Counted from the first letter of the stretch, positions 1 through 11,813 are shown. The stretch: 64,000 nt of DNA from Tanypteryx hageni (GCA_028673005.1 CM054118.1:58721338-58785337), one strand, 5' to 3'. A program made the numbers and translations. Notes: generated by a model from the sequence alone, not told the origin.

Positions 1-222
1 AAAACAAATATGGAAAAACGTTCCTGGAATCGAACCCGGAACTTCAATCTTTGCTAAATAAAATTAGCCCGGAGGTGGGCCCTGGCAGCACGAGCCTTAT
101 ACCAAGTTTCATAAAAATCGTTCCATTTCTGCAAAAGTTGTTAGTAGGGGACATATATACATACACACAGACAGAATGGACTATTTCATAAGGCTATGTT
201 TCCTTTGGAAACCAGCCTAAAA
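1..222 (-). repeat. SINE-like repeat 'family A', copy 1 (cut by the window edge)
   Basis: This is one of three copies of a dispersed repeat; the others are at 45400-45784 and 47203-47545. Shared landmarks in plus-strand order are GAATCGAACCCGG (the complement of a tRNA box B), 'acttcaatctt', a degenerate gcc/ggcc segment, a CAGACAG run, and 'aaggctat.tttcc...ggaaac.agcct'. Read on the minus strand, the box B suggests a tRNA-derived pol III promoter. The head is off the window edge and this copy is the most diverged of the three. No coding capacity. Confidence 0.6.
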
Positions 223-230
223 ACCAATAA

Positions 231-377
231 CATGGCAGGAATCAAAGTGAAGCAGTTCAATAAACTTATTTAAAATCTGAGTAAATTCACATTTAGAGGT
301 ATTATTCTATTGTTATTTCAATTTGCCATGCTATATATTCATACGAAGAATATTTTAACTTTCATATGCGGAGGGGA
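231..377. other. AT-rich spacer
   Basis: No gene, RNA or recognisable repeat is seen between the family A copy and the minisatellite. Confidence 0.6.
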
Positions 378-483
378 TTCGAGGATCCTAGGAGATAGTG
401 GTTTGCGAGGACCCTAGGAGACAGTAGTTTGCGAGGCCCTTAAGCTGACAGTTTCTTGCGAGGTTCTAGTAGTTTGCAGGGCT
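378..483. repeat. Short minisatellite, about four ~27-bp units
   Basis: The phrase GCGAGGACCCTAGGAGACAG followed by TAGTTT recurs about four times (starts near 378, 405, 431 and 459) with drift and shortening in the last unit. Too short and diverged for a centromeric satellite. Confidence 0.7.
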
Positions 484-656
484 CACGACACGCGAATTCT
501 GAAAACGTGGTTAAATATTATAGTAAACAGGCTATCAAATCCTTAATAATTTCTTTAAATATATATTTACAATAAAGTGGGTGGGCTTCTGAGGTTGATG
601 TCGATCCCAGTCCAAAGTCTTCCAGTGGAATCCATAGACAGTTATTTTTTCAACGA

Positions 657-848
657 TTTTTTTTTAATTTCCATGCGGCCCCTAAACAGCCGCAATCGGC
701 CTTTTACAAGGGGCTCATTAACATAATAACAAGGACTATCACAAACATCCATGCCCTAGGTGAAGAAAAACCCACCTAGGCGGGATTCGAACCCGCGACC
801 TTCGGATTGGCAGGCGAGGACGTTACCCTGCCACCACCGAGGCCGGTA
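657..848 (-). mobile_element. tRNA-derived SINE with Gly-tRNA-like head
   Basis: Read on the minus strand, the element begins with a tRNA-like head (about 848-774). It has an A box (GGTGGTGGCAGGGTAACG region), an anticodon loop CTGCCAA that would read GCC (glycine), and a strong B box GGTTCGAATCCCGC with a pairing T arm. A non-tRNA body of about 110 bp follows, containing GGGGCCGCATGG, and it ends in an A run (poly-T at 657-665 on the plus strand). This head-body-tail order is the standard tRNA-SINE design, so it is a retroposon and not a functional tRNA gene: the acceptor stem continues into the body instead of a pol III terminator. Target duplications could not be settled by eye. Confidence 0.8.
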
Positions 849-1049
849 CCTGCCATTTAAAACTGGTCTTAGCCAAATTTAGTTTACGAGAATCTTCGTC
901 ATCATTTAGGATGTACTATATTGGATTTGGATTTTTTCACAGTCTATCTATAACATTCTTTCCCTTCTCATAATACGTTCCTGGATCTGTTAACATTTTC
1001 TCTTTTGCGGCTCTGGACGCAAGGCCTCCAGAAACGCGAAGCCCTAGGC

Positions 1050-1382
1050 CAGGGGTGGGCAAACTGCGGCCCGCGGGCCACATACGAGGGCATTTTATGT
1101 GGCCCGCGATGGCATTATGAAAGCGGAACGTATTATAAAATAGAGATAATTTCATATTTGTAGTTTAAATTAATGCTGGAAAACCTTCTCCGGTGATGTT
1201 ATAGGGGGTAACATATTATTTATTATTGATTTTCACTAACAGGATCCCTCGCATTACCCCACATTACTTACGATGTGAATCCTAACGTGGCCCGCCAAAG
1301 CATTTTAATCTGTTTATGCGGCCCGCCTAAGAAGCTGCAACTGTTAATGCGGCCCGCCACGTAAAAAGTTTGCCCACCCCTG
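1050..1382. mobile_element. Non-autonomous hAT MITE (333 bp) with perfect TSD
   Basis: The left end CAGGGGTGGGCAAACT is mirrored exactly by the right end AGTTTGCCCACCCCTG. The element is flanked by identical 8-bp target duplications CCCTAGGC (1042-1049 and 1383-1390). The CAG start, 8-bp TSD and 'GCGGCCCGC' subterminal repeats are hallmarks of the hAT superfamily (Charlie/SPIN-like ends). There is no transposase, so it would need a hAT transposase supplied in trans. The same terminal style recurs at 14482 and 15041. Confidence 0.95.
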
Positions 1383-1390
1383 CCCTAGGC

Positions 1391-4179
1391 GGTCCCCTAG
1401 ATCGCCTGACTCTATATCCGCCCCTGCGGAGGGCCATGGTTCGCTTCGTCTTTATTAATTATTTTATTAACTTCTTTCTTTTATCTAAGCCAATTGCAAA
1501 CAAAACAGTAAAACACTGGAAAACATAACGAACACTAAAATAAAAGTTGAACTATCTCATGGACCGATTGACTGCTGCGCGATGTTCACAAGAATAACGA
1601 AACGTATAGCAAGGTAATATGCTGCGATTCTTTGCCGAGAAGTAAAAAATCCCAAGAAAAAAATAACAACCGCGGGTTTCATTGGCGCTTCCAAACGTGT
1701 ACGAAGTTTATAGTCCCCATTTATCATCCACGTGTCACATGCTGAATTAGTCATTACGTAGCATAAGTACGTTAATTACTTTCCGGAGCAGTAAAGAAAA
1801 AGAAATCAAACTTTGTATTTTATGGATCGTATCCTTGTCTTCTTCGGAGAAAGGGAACGGTTGAGCGCAGTGATGGATTGCCGTGACGAAGTGAGAGAAA
1901 GAGAGGAAAAAAAGGAGTGGGGATTCGACAAATGGATCCAGAGCTAAATGAGTTGACGTGGATTTCTTTGGTCGGTCTGGAAAGATGGGAAGTATTGTGA
2001 GAAGGCGACGAAAGGAGGGTGGCTGAAATTCATGAATAGTATCGAGTATTGTAAGCTGATTTCGTCATCGAGAAAATGTGGGCTGTTGTTTTTTTCCGCC
2101 AAAAGATACAAAATTGCGTGTGATTTGAACAATTCCCAGAATATTCCGCCTTTCTTGGATATTTGAGTCTGTTGCATTTCTTTTTTTTTCTGGATCAAGC
2201 TCGACGCTAACATCAAGGAAAGCGTCCCTCTAAAGAAATTTTGTTCTAAAATATAACTGACTATTCAAGTTCATAACCGATGCATATAAATGAATACAGT
2301 GTTATATTAAAAATAAATCAAATTGAGTAGACTCATAAAATCGCAACTCGTAGTTTAGATGATGCTTTTAGGCAAGTTTCGTAAAAGATAAATTGCATGA
2401 CTTTATTTGATTTTTTCATCAAAAACTTTAAACTTGACGGAAACAAAAATAGATATTACAATTCGTTATAGTTCGGAAAAAACAATCATGAAGTTAGTTG
2501 GCATTTAAAAAATGATTTATTAGGTTCGATATGATTAAAACGTTTTATGAATGCTGCTAATTTTTCGTGACGCGAATATGTGAGCGCTATATTTCTTGGT
2601 AGGGCTTGATCTTGCAAGGAGCCTCTTTTTTCATTAAAGACGAAGATAATTTAGCGCAAAGAATGAGTGACCATTTTATCAAATACATTCTTTAGCCAGC
2701 CACTTTAGTTATGACACATTTTTTTAAAGCTTAGGGAGCGGAGCGTAATTGCGTTAATTTTTCCTTCTCGTCATCGTAGAGTTTTGACAAATGTTTTATT
2801 TTTGTCACCATTTAATCACCTTACAACTTAATAAAATGAAGTGCCTTCTTTAGACTACTTGATTAATAACAAGATATGATCCTATGCCATTCGAATAAAC
2901 TGTATGCGAAAGTTTAGTACATTATCAGAGGTAATTCACTGATAATTGATTACAACACTTGGTAAGATGGCGATATTGTTTACTCACCCATTTAATTAAC
3001 ATAGAAGATCCTTTGCTACAGGCAATACGGTAAAAGAGCTAATTAATTCCTGATTTTTTAATCTCAAAGCCGTGCAATGTTTTTAAATACTTAAAAACAT
3101 GTTTGTCATTAAAAAATGTTCACAATATTGTCAATATTGTCTTTTCAGCCTAATCGCTATTGGCACTGGAGATCGTACAGCCTAAAAAAATCCAAATTTT
3201 ACTATCATAAAGAACAGACAAACTTCATTTTTGAAGTAAGCAAAAAATTCCTTCCCCGTTTTTTTTATAGAGTTCTCCAGTACAGGTTATCTTGCGAACA
3301 GGAGAAGTTTTGACACAGGTCGTTTACCACGACTTAGCATATTTTCGCAGCCGTATCTATTACAAGGAATCTAACGAGCCCTCAAGAGATATTGAAAATT
3401 TCCCGGAGAAAAATAAACTCGGTAATATAAGCACCTGAAATGGAAGCGATCGTAAAAATCTAAATTAACTACTTTAGACTTTTAAGGCCGGAGTGGGACT
3501 TCAAAGCCATTTATATCCATCTGGTTGAGCAGTTTATACCTGAGAACTCATAAATATGTCCATTGAAACATATTTCAGGGCGCCTTCCCTGACTCCGGGA
3601 TGGAATTAACGGGACATAGCACCCAGCGGATTAATCAAGATCCACGCTAGATGGCAGCATGGTAGACTTGAACGCCCAGGTTTGAGGAAAAATTAAAAGT
3701 GAAGGGAAGAGAAAAATGACGTGGGAAGGCACCAGTGACGCATTTTGAAGTCTCCATTTTTACGGCGGGCCTTGTTTTTTTCGGGAATTAATTAGGAAAA
3801 TAAATTAGAGGACGCCTGTTCTTGCAATCTGACAAAATTACGTAGGTTTTTGCTTGTTTTACTAGTAGAACACGCATCGCGTTTTTATGTAGAGTGAAGT
3901 AATGATACGGCATTTAATTATGGAACATTAAGAACGAAGGGATTTGGGCAAATGTATTTAAAGAAAAGTTATTTTTTTCTAATTATTAAAAGTAACAAGG
4001 AGTTTATAAAGAAGACCTAACAGGAAAAATTCTATTGTACGTAGATTTTATTTTCCTTAAAGTCCTAACATAAAGATGAAAAAACGTAATAACAAAAATA
4101 AAATAATTCACGTGATATCTACAACAAACTTTTAATGTATTATCATGAAAAATCCTCCTGGAATAAATAATTATTAGCA
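1391..4179. other. AT-rich non-coding stretch
   Basis: Apart from the CTCF-like motif noted separately, no conserved domain, splice-bounded exon, RNA gene or clear repeat is visible. Open frames here are short and compositionally ordinary for AT-rich non-coding DNA. Confidence 0.6.
3644..3657 (+). promoter_or_regulatory. CTCF-like motif (candidate)
   Basis: ACGCTAGATGGCAG matches the CTCF core consensus CCASYAGRKGGCRG at 12 of 14 positions. A single motif match in 64 kb is weak evidence, and occupancy cannot be judged from sequence. Confidence 0.25.
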
Positions 4180-4432
4180 GTGGCGGATTTAGAAATTTCT
4201 CGCTCCCAGGCCAAATTATCTTTCCCCCTCCTTTTTCGCGTTTTCCGAAAATAATCGCTCGTGTGTGTGGTTTGTCTATCCATCCGTCCGTCTGCTCATC
4301 ATAATAGTTTAATTTATAAAAAGTTGGCGTGGTTTAATTTTTTTATTTCCTCCCTGAAATCCCGTATCTATTGCCGCTCCGAAATCTCGCCGTCCCTATT
4401 GCCTACATTGACCTTATTTAAAATCCGCTAAT
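4180..4432. mobile_element. Possible short TIR element (CAGTGGCGGATTT type)
   Basis: The left end CAGTGGCGGATTTAG resembles hAT-type MITE termini. A shortened inverse, AAATCCGCTAATAATT, lies 250 bp downstream, and AATAATTAT is found on both flanks. The right inverted repeat is incomplete, so the boundary and superfamily are uncertain. Confidence 0.4.
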
Positions 4433-5450
4433 AATTATAAGTAAAACGATAGAAATTAAAAATTTAGTTTTCAAACAAGTTAATACTGCAGAATCATAAA
4501 ATTTCTAATAATTTTTATAGTAAAACTTTACAATTAAATTTCCGTTGTTGAAGTGCGTCACCATTATTGCTCTTATCTTTATCATGGCGCATCCAGTTTA
4601 TTTTAAGTAAACTACTGAGCTATTTCATAATGAGAAATTAAATAACTTAAATCTGGTCCAGCTAGATTCCTGACGAACAATTAGGTGGCATGTTTCAGTG
4701 ATGTATCAAATTGTCTACTCAGCACAATTATTTGTAGATAAAATAATTCACAACTTTAAAGTTAGTGTGTGTGCATGAGTGAGCGCGTTTGTTTGTTTGT
4801 TAGACTAAATTGCTAAGTGACCACAGATAGTATGTGACGTCACCGGCGTCCGCAAATAAAAAAAATAAGTCAATATTCGTCACCACGGTGAAGAATCGAA
4901 CATACCAAATTTGGAAATATGAAGGAAGTTAACTTTTTGCACAAGGTACAAAAAACGATCGAGTGAAACTAATCTTGTATTTAGGATGAGGAGATGAATA
5001 CTATATTTCCATACAAATAAATTATATATTTTTTTTATAACTTAACGACCGGGAAAAAACAATAAATTTATTTTTACTGGCGCTGAACGAGCAAAATAAA
5101 CTGAAGCAGGTACGCGAATTAATTTATTTTCTTCCTCTTACGTGTCGGGCGTCAAACTTGTACGCTAGGCACCTGCCACTGCGTAAATATTCTCACCGCA
5201 AGATAAAATTAAAGGCGTAACGGTTAGGTAAGGAGGGAATGCGCTGCTGTGCGTGCGGAGGCAGGAGTAGAAGCAGCACCCTCAAAAAAAACCATATACT
5301 CTCTCATTAAGTCCAACTGGGGTGTGCGTGTGTGCGGCGGGCGCATGCGCGTGGGCGCCTGCGTGCTGAGAGGTGAGCACATGAGGCAAGAATGAATTTT
5401 CGCGCCCTCGGAACTTTTCAATTAGAGAACATAGTGAAATATTAGCAGGG
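4433..5450. other. AT-rich stretch with no recognisable feature
   Basis: Mostly AT-rich, with a more GC-rich patch around 5230-5400 that includes GT/GC-rich simple sequence. Nothing gene-like is supported. Confidence 0.55.
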
Positions 5451-5740
5451 ACGGCCGGGGAATGTATATTTTTTTAAAGGGAGGGACGGCAGTTGGGTGG
5501 CGAGCAGCAGGTATGGCTGCGGGGGAAAAATTAGGAGGTTGAAGGGATGGAGTAGGAGGAGAGGAAAGGATGGAGGGAAAAAGGCTAAAGGGTAAAGAAT
5601 TTAGGCGTGGGCTGAGCGGGAAAGCGAGGGAAAAGAAGGAAAAGATATGGAGAGAGACCAGTTGGGTGGAAGCGAAGACAGAGATAGAGTGAAGAAAGGG
5701 AAACGATACAGGATAAGGAGCATGTGGGAAGGGGATAGCA
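5450..5740. repeat. Purine-rich tract (G/A on the plus strand)
   Basis: Runs of gga/gaa dominate one strand. The open frame on the other strand is Ser/Pro/Phe/Leu-rich, as expected from translating CT-rich simple DNA, and is not a gene. Confidence 0.7.
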
Positions 5741-5898
5741 TAATCTATCACGTTGAATCCACATTTAGGAAGCAACGTTGGAAAGGAGTCACAGGATATA
5801 ATTAAGTATTTGGTTTAGCAGAAAGAAAACAGTTGATTTTCGCGGTAAATTTAGCAATATTCGCAAATTTGGCGCTTAAAATCAAATTTAAGAGATAT

Positions 5899-6223
5899 TC
5901 TCTTATATAGAAGGCAAGTGTCCGTTTGATTGAACATTTGAACGCTCGACTGTGGCGCCTCTCTTAAAAAGCGGAAGAATTGAGAACTATTTATGTGATA
6001 TGAGGGTAAATATGATGTAGCGTATTATTTATTTGCATTTTTAAATTACTTAGAATTGCAATATGAATACGGGAGTTGATAAAGGCAAGGAGAAAGATGA
6101 ATGGAAGGAGACAAATGAAGGTAAGGAGAAAGATGAAGGGAGAGATATCCGTCATTTTTGACAGGCACTTGCTACATACGTAAATATATTTCTTCCCATC
6201 ATATTGACGGGCTTTTATACTAG
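5899..6223 (+). mobile_element. Helitron-type 3' end (non-autonomous; left boundary approximate)
   Basis: The 3' end at 6195-6211 forms a hairpin CCCATCA-TAT-TGACGGG (one mismatch), followed 8 bp later by CTAG at 6220-6223 and then T. That is the Helitron 3' signature (hairpin, CTRR, insertion before T). A second, similar hairpin (CCGTCA ... TGACAGG, about 6149-6165) lies just upstream. Purine-rich sequence precedes both, as in the related tail at 33330. The 5' TC end is only guessed, from a TCTTATATAG-like start near 5899. Confidence 0.55.
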
Positions 6224-7540
6224 TTAATACATATCATCGATGTAGTCAGCCCGCCAATGACATGTGTGGTTTTTCATATCCCATAATAAGACAAACCTTA
6301 TAAATTTATATTGAATATATAACATTATCTCCATATACATGAAAGCTATTACTTTTGTAAGCTTACAATTTAATTAGGACTAGACTCTAGTATGAAGATA
6401 GCCTACCAACTTCTTTTCCTTTACAAAAGAGCTTTACTAAATACGCGATTTTGGGATCCTTCTTTCCCGACCAATAATTTCACGATTTATTTCTGAGGAT
6501 TTAATCTTTTGTTGACTTTAGTTGCCCACCTGCTTAGCAAACCGGGAAAAAACTTTTCGAAGTTTCCCCCATCGTAGGATGCTCATTTTTTAAAACGGCT
6601 TTTTGTGAACAAAGACCTCAAAAAACGGTGTTAATAAATGGTACTTACGAGATGATGCGAAACAGAACATTCGAAATCAAATGTAACGAAGAGTATCTGA
6701 AAGAGCACTTGAAATCATGATTTACTGAACCCCCGGAGACTTGAACATGTAAACACGTACATATGCATATAAACAGTGCTTTTTTCTGGATAATAACGGT
6801 ACCGATAATTAGTTTGGCGGACTCACAGAAGGAAGAGAAATAATGGGAGCGTTAAAATTAAAATTTATAGACAATAATTAATTTTTATGCAAATTTTAGG
6901 AAAATGTCAAGTAAATAATGGTATTAAAATAAACATGCATTTTTCACGGGTGGTTTCAAGTATGAATCGCATTTGCATTTTATTTTTCAGTAAAATAATT
7001 CATGAAATTTTATATTTTTGGAGTGATTTTATTATGGTAAAATATCTCGGTTACCAAACTTATGGTCAACAGGCGACGAAAACTAAACTATTTTAATGAA
7101 AACAAAATATATTTAAACGATTTATTGTCTGTATTATAAAAAATGAAAAACTGAATAAGATTCCGAGTACTAATCGCTTCACGAGAACGCTGAAATGGGT
7201 TATTTTATATCTTAACAACTAATTATTAATTTAAAAAAATATCCCGTTGCGTATTGAAAAAAAATCCCTCCACAAACACACATATTCATTCATGTTCCAG
7301 CATTGAGAATAACAGAAAGTAAGAAGGTGAAAAGTGAGTGAAGATACATGTAGAATTGAAGACGGAAGAGTGGATAAGGCAAAAGTAGAAAAATGTTGTT
7401 AGAGAAACGGAATACCTTGCGTTTTAAGTAAAAGCAAAGAGTCGTTAAAGGAAAAGAGTTAAACCTATGATAACGAAACAAGAACGAAGGAACTGTGTAA
7501 GTAAAGGAAAGGAAAACATATACGCAACTCAAAAAAATAA
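6224..7540. other. AT-rich stretch with no recognisable feature
   Basis: No gene, RNA or repeat could be supported. Open frames are short and AT-biased. Confidence 0.6.
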
Positions 7541-8000
7541 TTCAGGCGTTATAATTAGGAGACGAAGGGAGAGAAAGGGAGGTAGAAAAAAGGAAGGAGA
7601 GAGAGAAAGGAAGTTACAAAGGAACTATCGTGTGCAGAACAGAGAAGAGCCGAGGGAGATGGAAAGGGAGAGAGAGGTGAGCTAAAATGTCAGTGTTTTG
7701 GTTGGGTTTAATAGGCTCTCAAAGGAGCGGTGTACGGATATGGTTTGCATTGTGCGAGACAGAGAAAGAGAGAGAGAGGGAGGGAGGGAAGGAGGAGGGA
7801 GTGAGAGAAGGAAGGGTGTTACAGTGGAAGAAGAAATACATGTAATTAGTCCCTCTACCCATCTCGGAAGAGAGCGAAGGGGGAGGGGTTGTAAGGGGGA
7901 AAAAGGCGCTGTTGGATGAAGACGTTTGGTTTGGAATGAACGCTTAAGCAGGCTGGGGGGGGGGGGAAGAACATGATTAGCCGAGGGGAAATTAAGTCTG
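7540..8000. repeat. GA-rich tract with a G homopolymer
   Basis: Long gagaggga-type purine runs extend to about 7920. A run of about a dozen G follows at about 7955-7967. Frames read Arg/Glu/Gly-rich only because of this composition. Confidence 0.75.
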
Positions 8001-9438
8001 CGGGCGAGTGGGTGACGGAAACTTCAGATAAGGATTCTCCAAACAAAGAAGGCGGCCATGTTGGAAAAGAGGGCAGAGGAATGGGGTAACGAAGGGGCAT
8101 TAAAATGTTATGAATATTAATATCGGTTTATTGCGAAATTCGAAGGGGATATTGTATCTTTTTTCTAACACAGCTGATTGGAATTGATTTTCTTAATCGT
8201 CCAAAATTATTGCCTTATGATTTGGTATAGTAAATTGAAAGTAATTATATCTATTTATTTAATGTTTAATACAGGAAAAATATTGTAATAATAATATAAA
8301 AATGTTTTTAGTGAAAATTAATAGATTTTGCCATGGTCTCCTTGATAAAACAATCCATTTCAGTGTTGAAATGGCAAATTTAACTTTTTTATATCTCTGA
8401 AACAAATCAGTTATGTTTTTTCTCAACTTTTTTAATAAACAGTTTTCGTCGTGACACATTTTACTTAGCTTTTAGGATCCACGAGTGTAACCTTACTTTA
8501 TAACACTACATGTCACAACAGTGTTAGAAGCAATTTTTCACACAACAGTTTCTATTCTGCGAAATAACACTAGGAATACAGCAAAATCGAACCGGCATTC
8601 AAATTTTTCGTGAAATTGGTTGTAGACTTTACAACTGTGCGCACAACGTGGTTATAACAGTATGATATTAATCGATTTGCCCTAAAAATTTTAAGCAATG
8701 AGAAATCTTTAAATCTTGCGGCAATTGAGCCACGAACTATGTTAAACAAAAAATGCTCTTGCGGGCGCGGTTAATTTTATATTTCTTCCTTTAGCGAGGC
8801 ACTTAGTAACTTTTTTCGGTCTTGTCGTTCTTTGTCGTTTCTTTCCACTTCCGCACAAGGCCTCCGCTTCCGATTTGGCTCCTTCAGCTTAGAGCTGCGG
8901 CTGGCACGGAGTTGATAAGGGATTAGGTCACTGTGCAACGTTCGCCAAGGGCAAATGCATTGAACTTGAAAAGCGCACAAAACTCGGACAAACTTCACAA
9001 AGAGAGATTCGATAAAAAAATCACTTTATCGGTGTTATTGAGGTTATGCTGTTTTATAAAAGATTACCAATCTAAGATGATTAATTATAGAATGAAAACG
9101 TTAAAAACTTGCCATATTAGATGTTAGAGCATTTCCATAGTAACTATGAACATTGCTACTACTTTGTCGCAATCATTGCAAGAAAAAAATGAAAAACTCG
9201 GGGTTTCAATTGAAATTTCACCATGTTTATGATTTAAAATATTGTTTTAGACTGATATGAATAATAAATATTGTTCAGTGAACAATCAATGCAAACATTT
9301 TCCTGGATAAATTTTAGTGCTGTGTAATTCCAAAAATATTTTGCGGCATAGCTTATACCCTTTCTTCTGTTGCTGATTAAATCTAATTGTAATGTACTTA
9401 GATCATATGTAATAAATTTTGATAAAATTTAATGCAAA
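8001..9438. other. AT-rich stretch with no recognisable feature
   Basis: No domain-like reading frame, RNA gene or duplicated sequence is seen. Confidence 0.55.
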
Positions 9439-9758
9439 TTTTGGTGTGACGGAGTGGTTAGAGCGTTCGCCTTCCACGCTGAAGTCCCAGGTTCGAATCC
9501 GGCAGAGGTTGGACTTTTCAACCAGGGATCGTCCCGTCCCCTACTTGTGTGCTTTGAGGAGACCGCGCACGTCAGCGCTCCGTCTTCGGAATGGACGTTA
9601 AGCAGTTTGCCCCCTTGGTGCTCTTTGTAAAGAGTAGGCTAATGCCGGAACCGGGTTTCCCCTCCGTCCTTGCGTGTGTGTGTTCGTTTGTGGAAGGAGT
9701 AACGGCTATAATAATCCAAGAGGTTGATTAGCCAGAAATTCCATACGAACAAACGAAC
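9439..9758 (+). mobile_element. tRNA-derived SINE
   Basis: The head at about 9443-9510 has an A box (GTGGTTAGAGCG), an anticodon-like loop CTTCCAC and a B box GGTTCGAATCC. It is followed by a ~240-bp body with 'ggaatggacgttaagc' and 'ccgggtttcc', of the kind common in arthropod SINEs. The tail contains inverted GTTCGTTTGT / ACGAACAAACGAAC, which can fold. No pol III terminator follows the T arm, so this is a SINE and not a tRNA gene. Flanking duplications were not resolved. Confidence 0.7.
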
Positions 9759-9926
9759 ATTAATGTAACCTTTATGCTTAATTGACTGATATTGTAATTT
9801 ATTCTCTTATCTAAGTCCTTAAAAATCTCCAATACTATAAAATAATATATCTTATGGACTATAAAACAAAAGATATGTTCCGGAAAAGTGTTAATTAATA
9901 AATAAATTGATGAATATTTAATTTAT

Positions 9927-10075
9927 CGGTCTTGGTAGAGGGGTGATAAACGTTCGAACTCCCAATGTCGCGGGTTCGAATCCTGCCGAGGACATGGTTA
10001 TGTGTATTCCTCTTTTTTATCACGTTTACGCTCATTGTATAATACCGATGTGTCGTTTGTGAGCTATTTAATTAT
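9927..10075 (+). mobile_element. tRNA-like SINE head, family B copy 1
   Basis: It has A box-like TGGTAGAGGGG and B box GGGTTCGAATCC spaced as in tRNA, then a short body with TCGTTTGTGAGC. A diverged relative lies at 22905, sharing the 'ggcttggtagaggggtg' start and a similar tail. No terminator is seen directly after the tRNA-like part. Confidence 0.6.
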
Positions 10076-10149
10076 AAATAAACAATGATTCATAGCGACT
10101 TTTATAGGAAATTTCGTATTAGACGGATAAAATCGCTAGCAAAATGACA

Positions 10150-11000
10150 CCACGTTACAAAGCGGAGAAAATCTGGAAAGTCTCGTCGCCAAATTCGTAA
10201 AGATGAACGGAAAACGATTTGGAGTAAAAAAAACACGCCGACGCAAGCCAATTCGCCGACCGCGTCCCGCCGGAGAAAAATAGAATTCGATATCTATTTC
10301 CTTGGCATCGGTCGGAAAAAGAGAGAGTGAGGTGTATTCCCCGAGCGATGCTCTCCAGAATTGGGATTGGAAACAACCAAACGAGGAGACGAGAACGGAC
10401 TACATCGGTAAGCATCCATGTAATAAGGATACTCGATTCGCAAGATACGATTTGGACGACGAAGAGCAAAACGGAAGCGGCAAAATGAGGAGGAAAGGGA
10501 AGGGAGATGGAGAGAAAAATAAAAGGATGGGGGGACATTGGGAGAGGGGGAGGAGTCTTTTAAGTATTGCCAAAACGATGGCGTTATCCAAGGAAATCTG
10601 CCTTCCCTTGAACCCTTGAGAGACTCCGTCATAAAATACCGCCACCGCTCCTCCTAAGCAGTGACTCCCAACGGCTCGGGAGCACTTAGTCTGATGAAAA
10701 TACTTAGGCCGGTTCTTCTTTCTGTGTGAGCATCGGCCTCGGGCCAGACAAAAGGATGCGGCGGGAAGTGGGAAGAGTTTCGGGAGAGCAGAAGAGCAGA
10801 AGGAGGAAAGAGGGAGGAGAAGTAAAAGGATGCCGGGCGGGGAGGAGATGGAGGGAGAGACTTTCAAGGGTGAAAGACGGCGTTAGGAAGGCTCATTGGA
10901 AGAGTTAAATCCGTAATTCGTTAAATGGGTTTGGTGGGGTGAGTGTTGGTGGAGAGAGTGGAGCGGCAGGAGAAAGGAGAGAGATTCTGGCCGGGAAGAT
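10150..11000. repeat. Purine-rich, moderately GC-rich block
   Basis: Frames on both strands overlap here and are driven by ggag/gaaa repeats. None shows a domain or splice context. It could be an old GC-richer island, but no gene is supported. Confidence 0.55.
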
Positions 11001-11446
11001 GGTTTGGCTCTTGAAGTTGGGATTTATAGCGTTTGGTAGGGATGTGGGTTGGGGATATCGATGGGTCGGCTGTGGAGGTATGGTTTGCGTTTTTTTTTTC
11101 GTCGAGGTTGGTTTCGGCAGTAGGAAAAAAAAGGTTTTGCGCAAGGGACGCATAATAACGCGAATTTTAAGGGGTTGAATTTTTGACGGATTTAATGATT
11201 ATTTCTTAGGCTTGGCACATCGTTGCTACTTGCCAACGTGCGATTGCGGAGGTAGGAATATAAAATTTTTTCATGATGAAATGTTAATTCGTGCTAGTTT
11301 GGAATTCGTTTAATTATTACCTGGAGTTTGCCTATCAAGATAAAATTAGAGAGATTTGTAAAAGTCATTAATGTTGATATCCATACATTGAAGTTGTTAA
11401 AAGAATAAAGGGTATATATATATACTGCTTCCAGTCACTGTTGAAA

Positions 11447-11560
11447 CAGGTTTTACCCCTGACGATGCTCACCTTGTGGGCGAAATGCATTGGGTTTTGT
11501 AGCCCTCTAGTTGTTTTGGCTAAAGGAGTATTTCACCTTTGTTAGTTTTGGCCAAAGTTA
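11447..11560. repeat. Repeat-like segment with CTGACGATG...GGGCGAAATGC motif
   Basis: The motif 'cctgacgatgctcaccttgt' followed by 'gggcgaaatgc' resembles the flanking repeats of Penelope-like elements, where a 'CTGA.GATG ... CGAAA.G' phrase is common. No GIY-YIG or RT frame is nearby, so this is at most a terminal scrap. Confidence 0.25.
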
Positions 11561-11624
11561 TTGAGCTACTATCCATTATAAATTAACGTAATTATTAAAG
11601 AGTAGCATTTCTCAATTTTACTTA

Positions 11625-11768
11625 TTTCCGCATATACCGAGGCACATCGGTAAAAGTGCACATTTGCCGGGAAATGTAAGGATAATACGTATTTCTGGAA
11701 ACTTCAACTTACATTTACCGAGCTTGTTGGTAAATGTACACATTTTCCGATTACGCAAATTTACTGTA

Positions 11769-11770
<2 letters not shown>
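11625..11770. repeat. Internal inverted motif ACCGAG...TCGGTAAA
   Basis: Two related blocks, one with ACCGAGGCACATCGGTAAAA and one with ACCGAGCTTGTTGGTAAATG, each followed by a short 'gcacattt.ccg' or 'acacatttt.ccg' phrase, are separated by a near-inverse. It looks like the subterminal part of an unidentified element. Confidence 0.35.

Positions 11771-11776
<6 letters not shown>

Positions 11777-11813
<37 letters not shown>
11777..11813. repeat. (TA)n microsatellite, probable LINE tail
   Basis: An uninterrupted AT run sits directly at the 3' side of the minus-strand LINE fragment that follows, so it may be that element's microsatellite tail. Confidence 0.9.

Noticed and set aside
774..848. 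Functional tRNA-Gly gene
   Set aside because: The acceptor stem does not close, and the sequence runs on into a SINE body and A tail rather than a T-run terminator.
5224..5775. 65- and 117-codon minus-strand frames
   Set aside because: They follow GC/GT simple sequence and a purine-rich tract; no domain.
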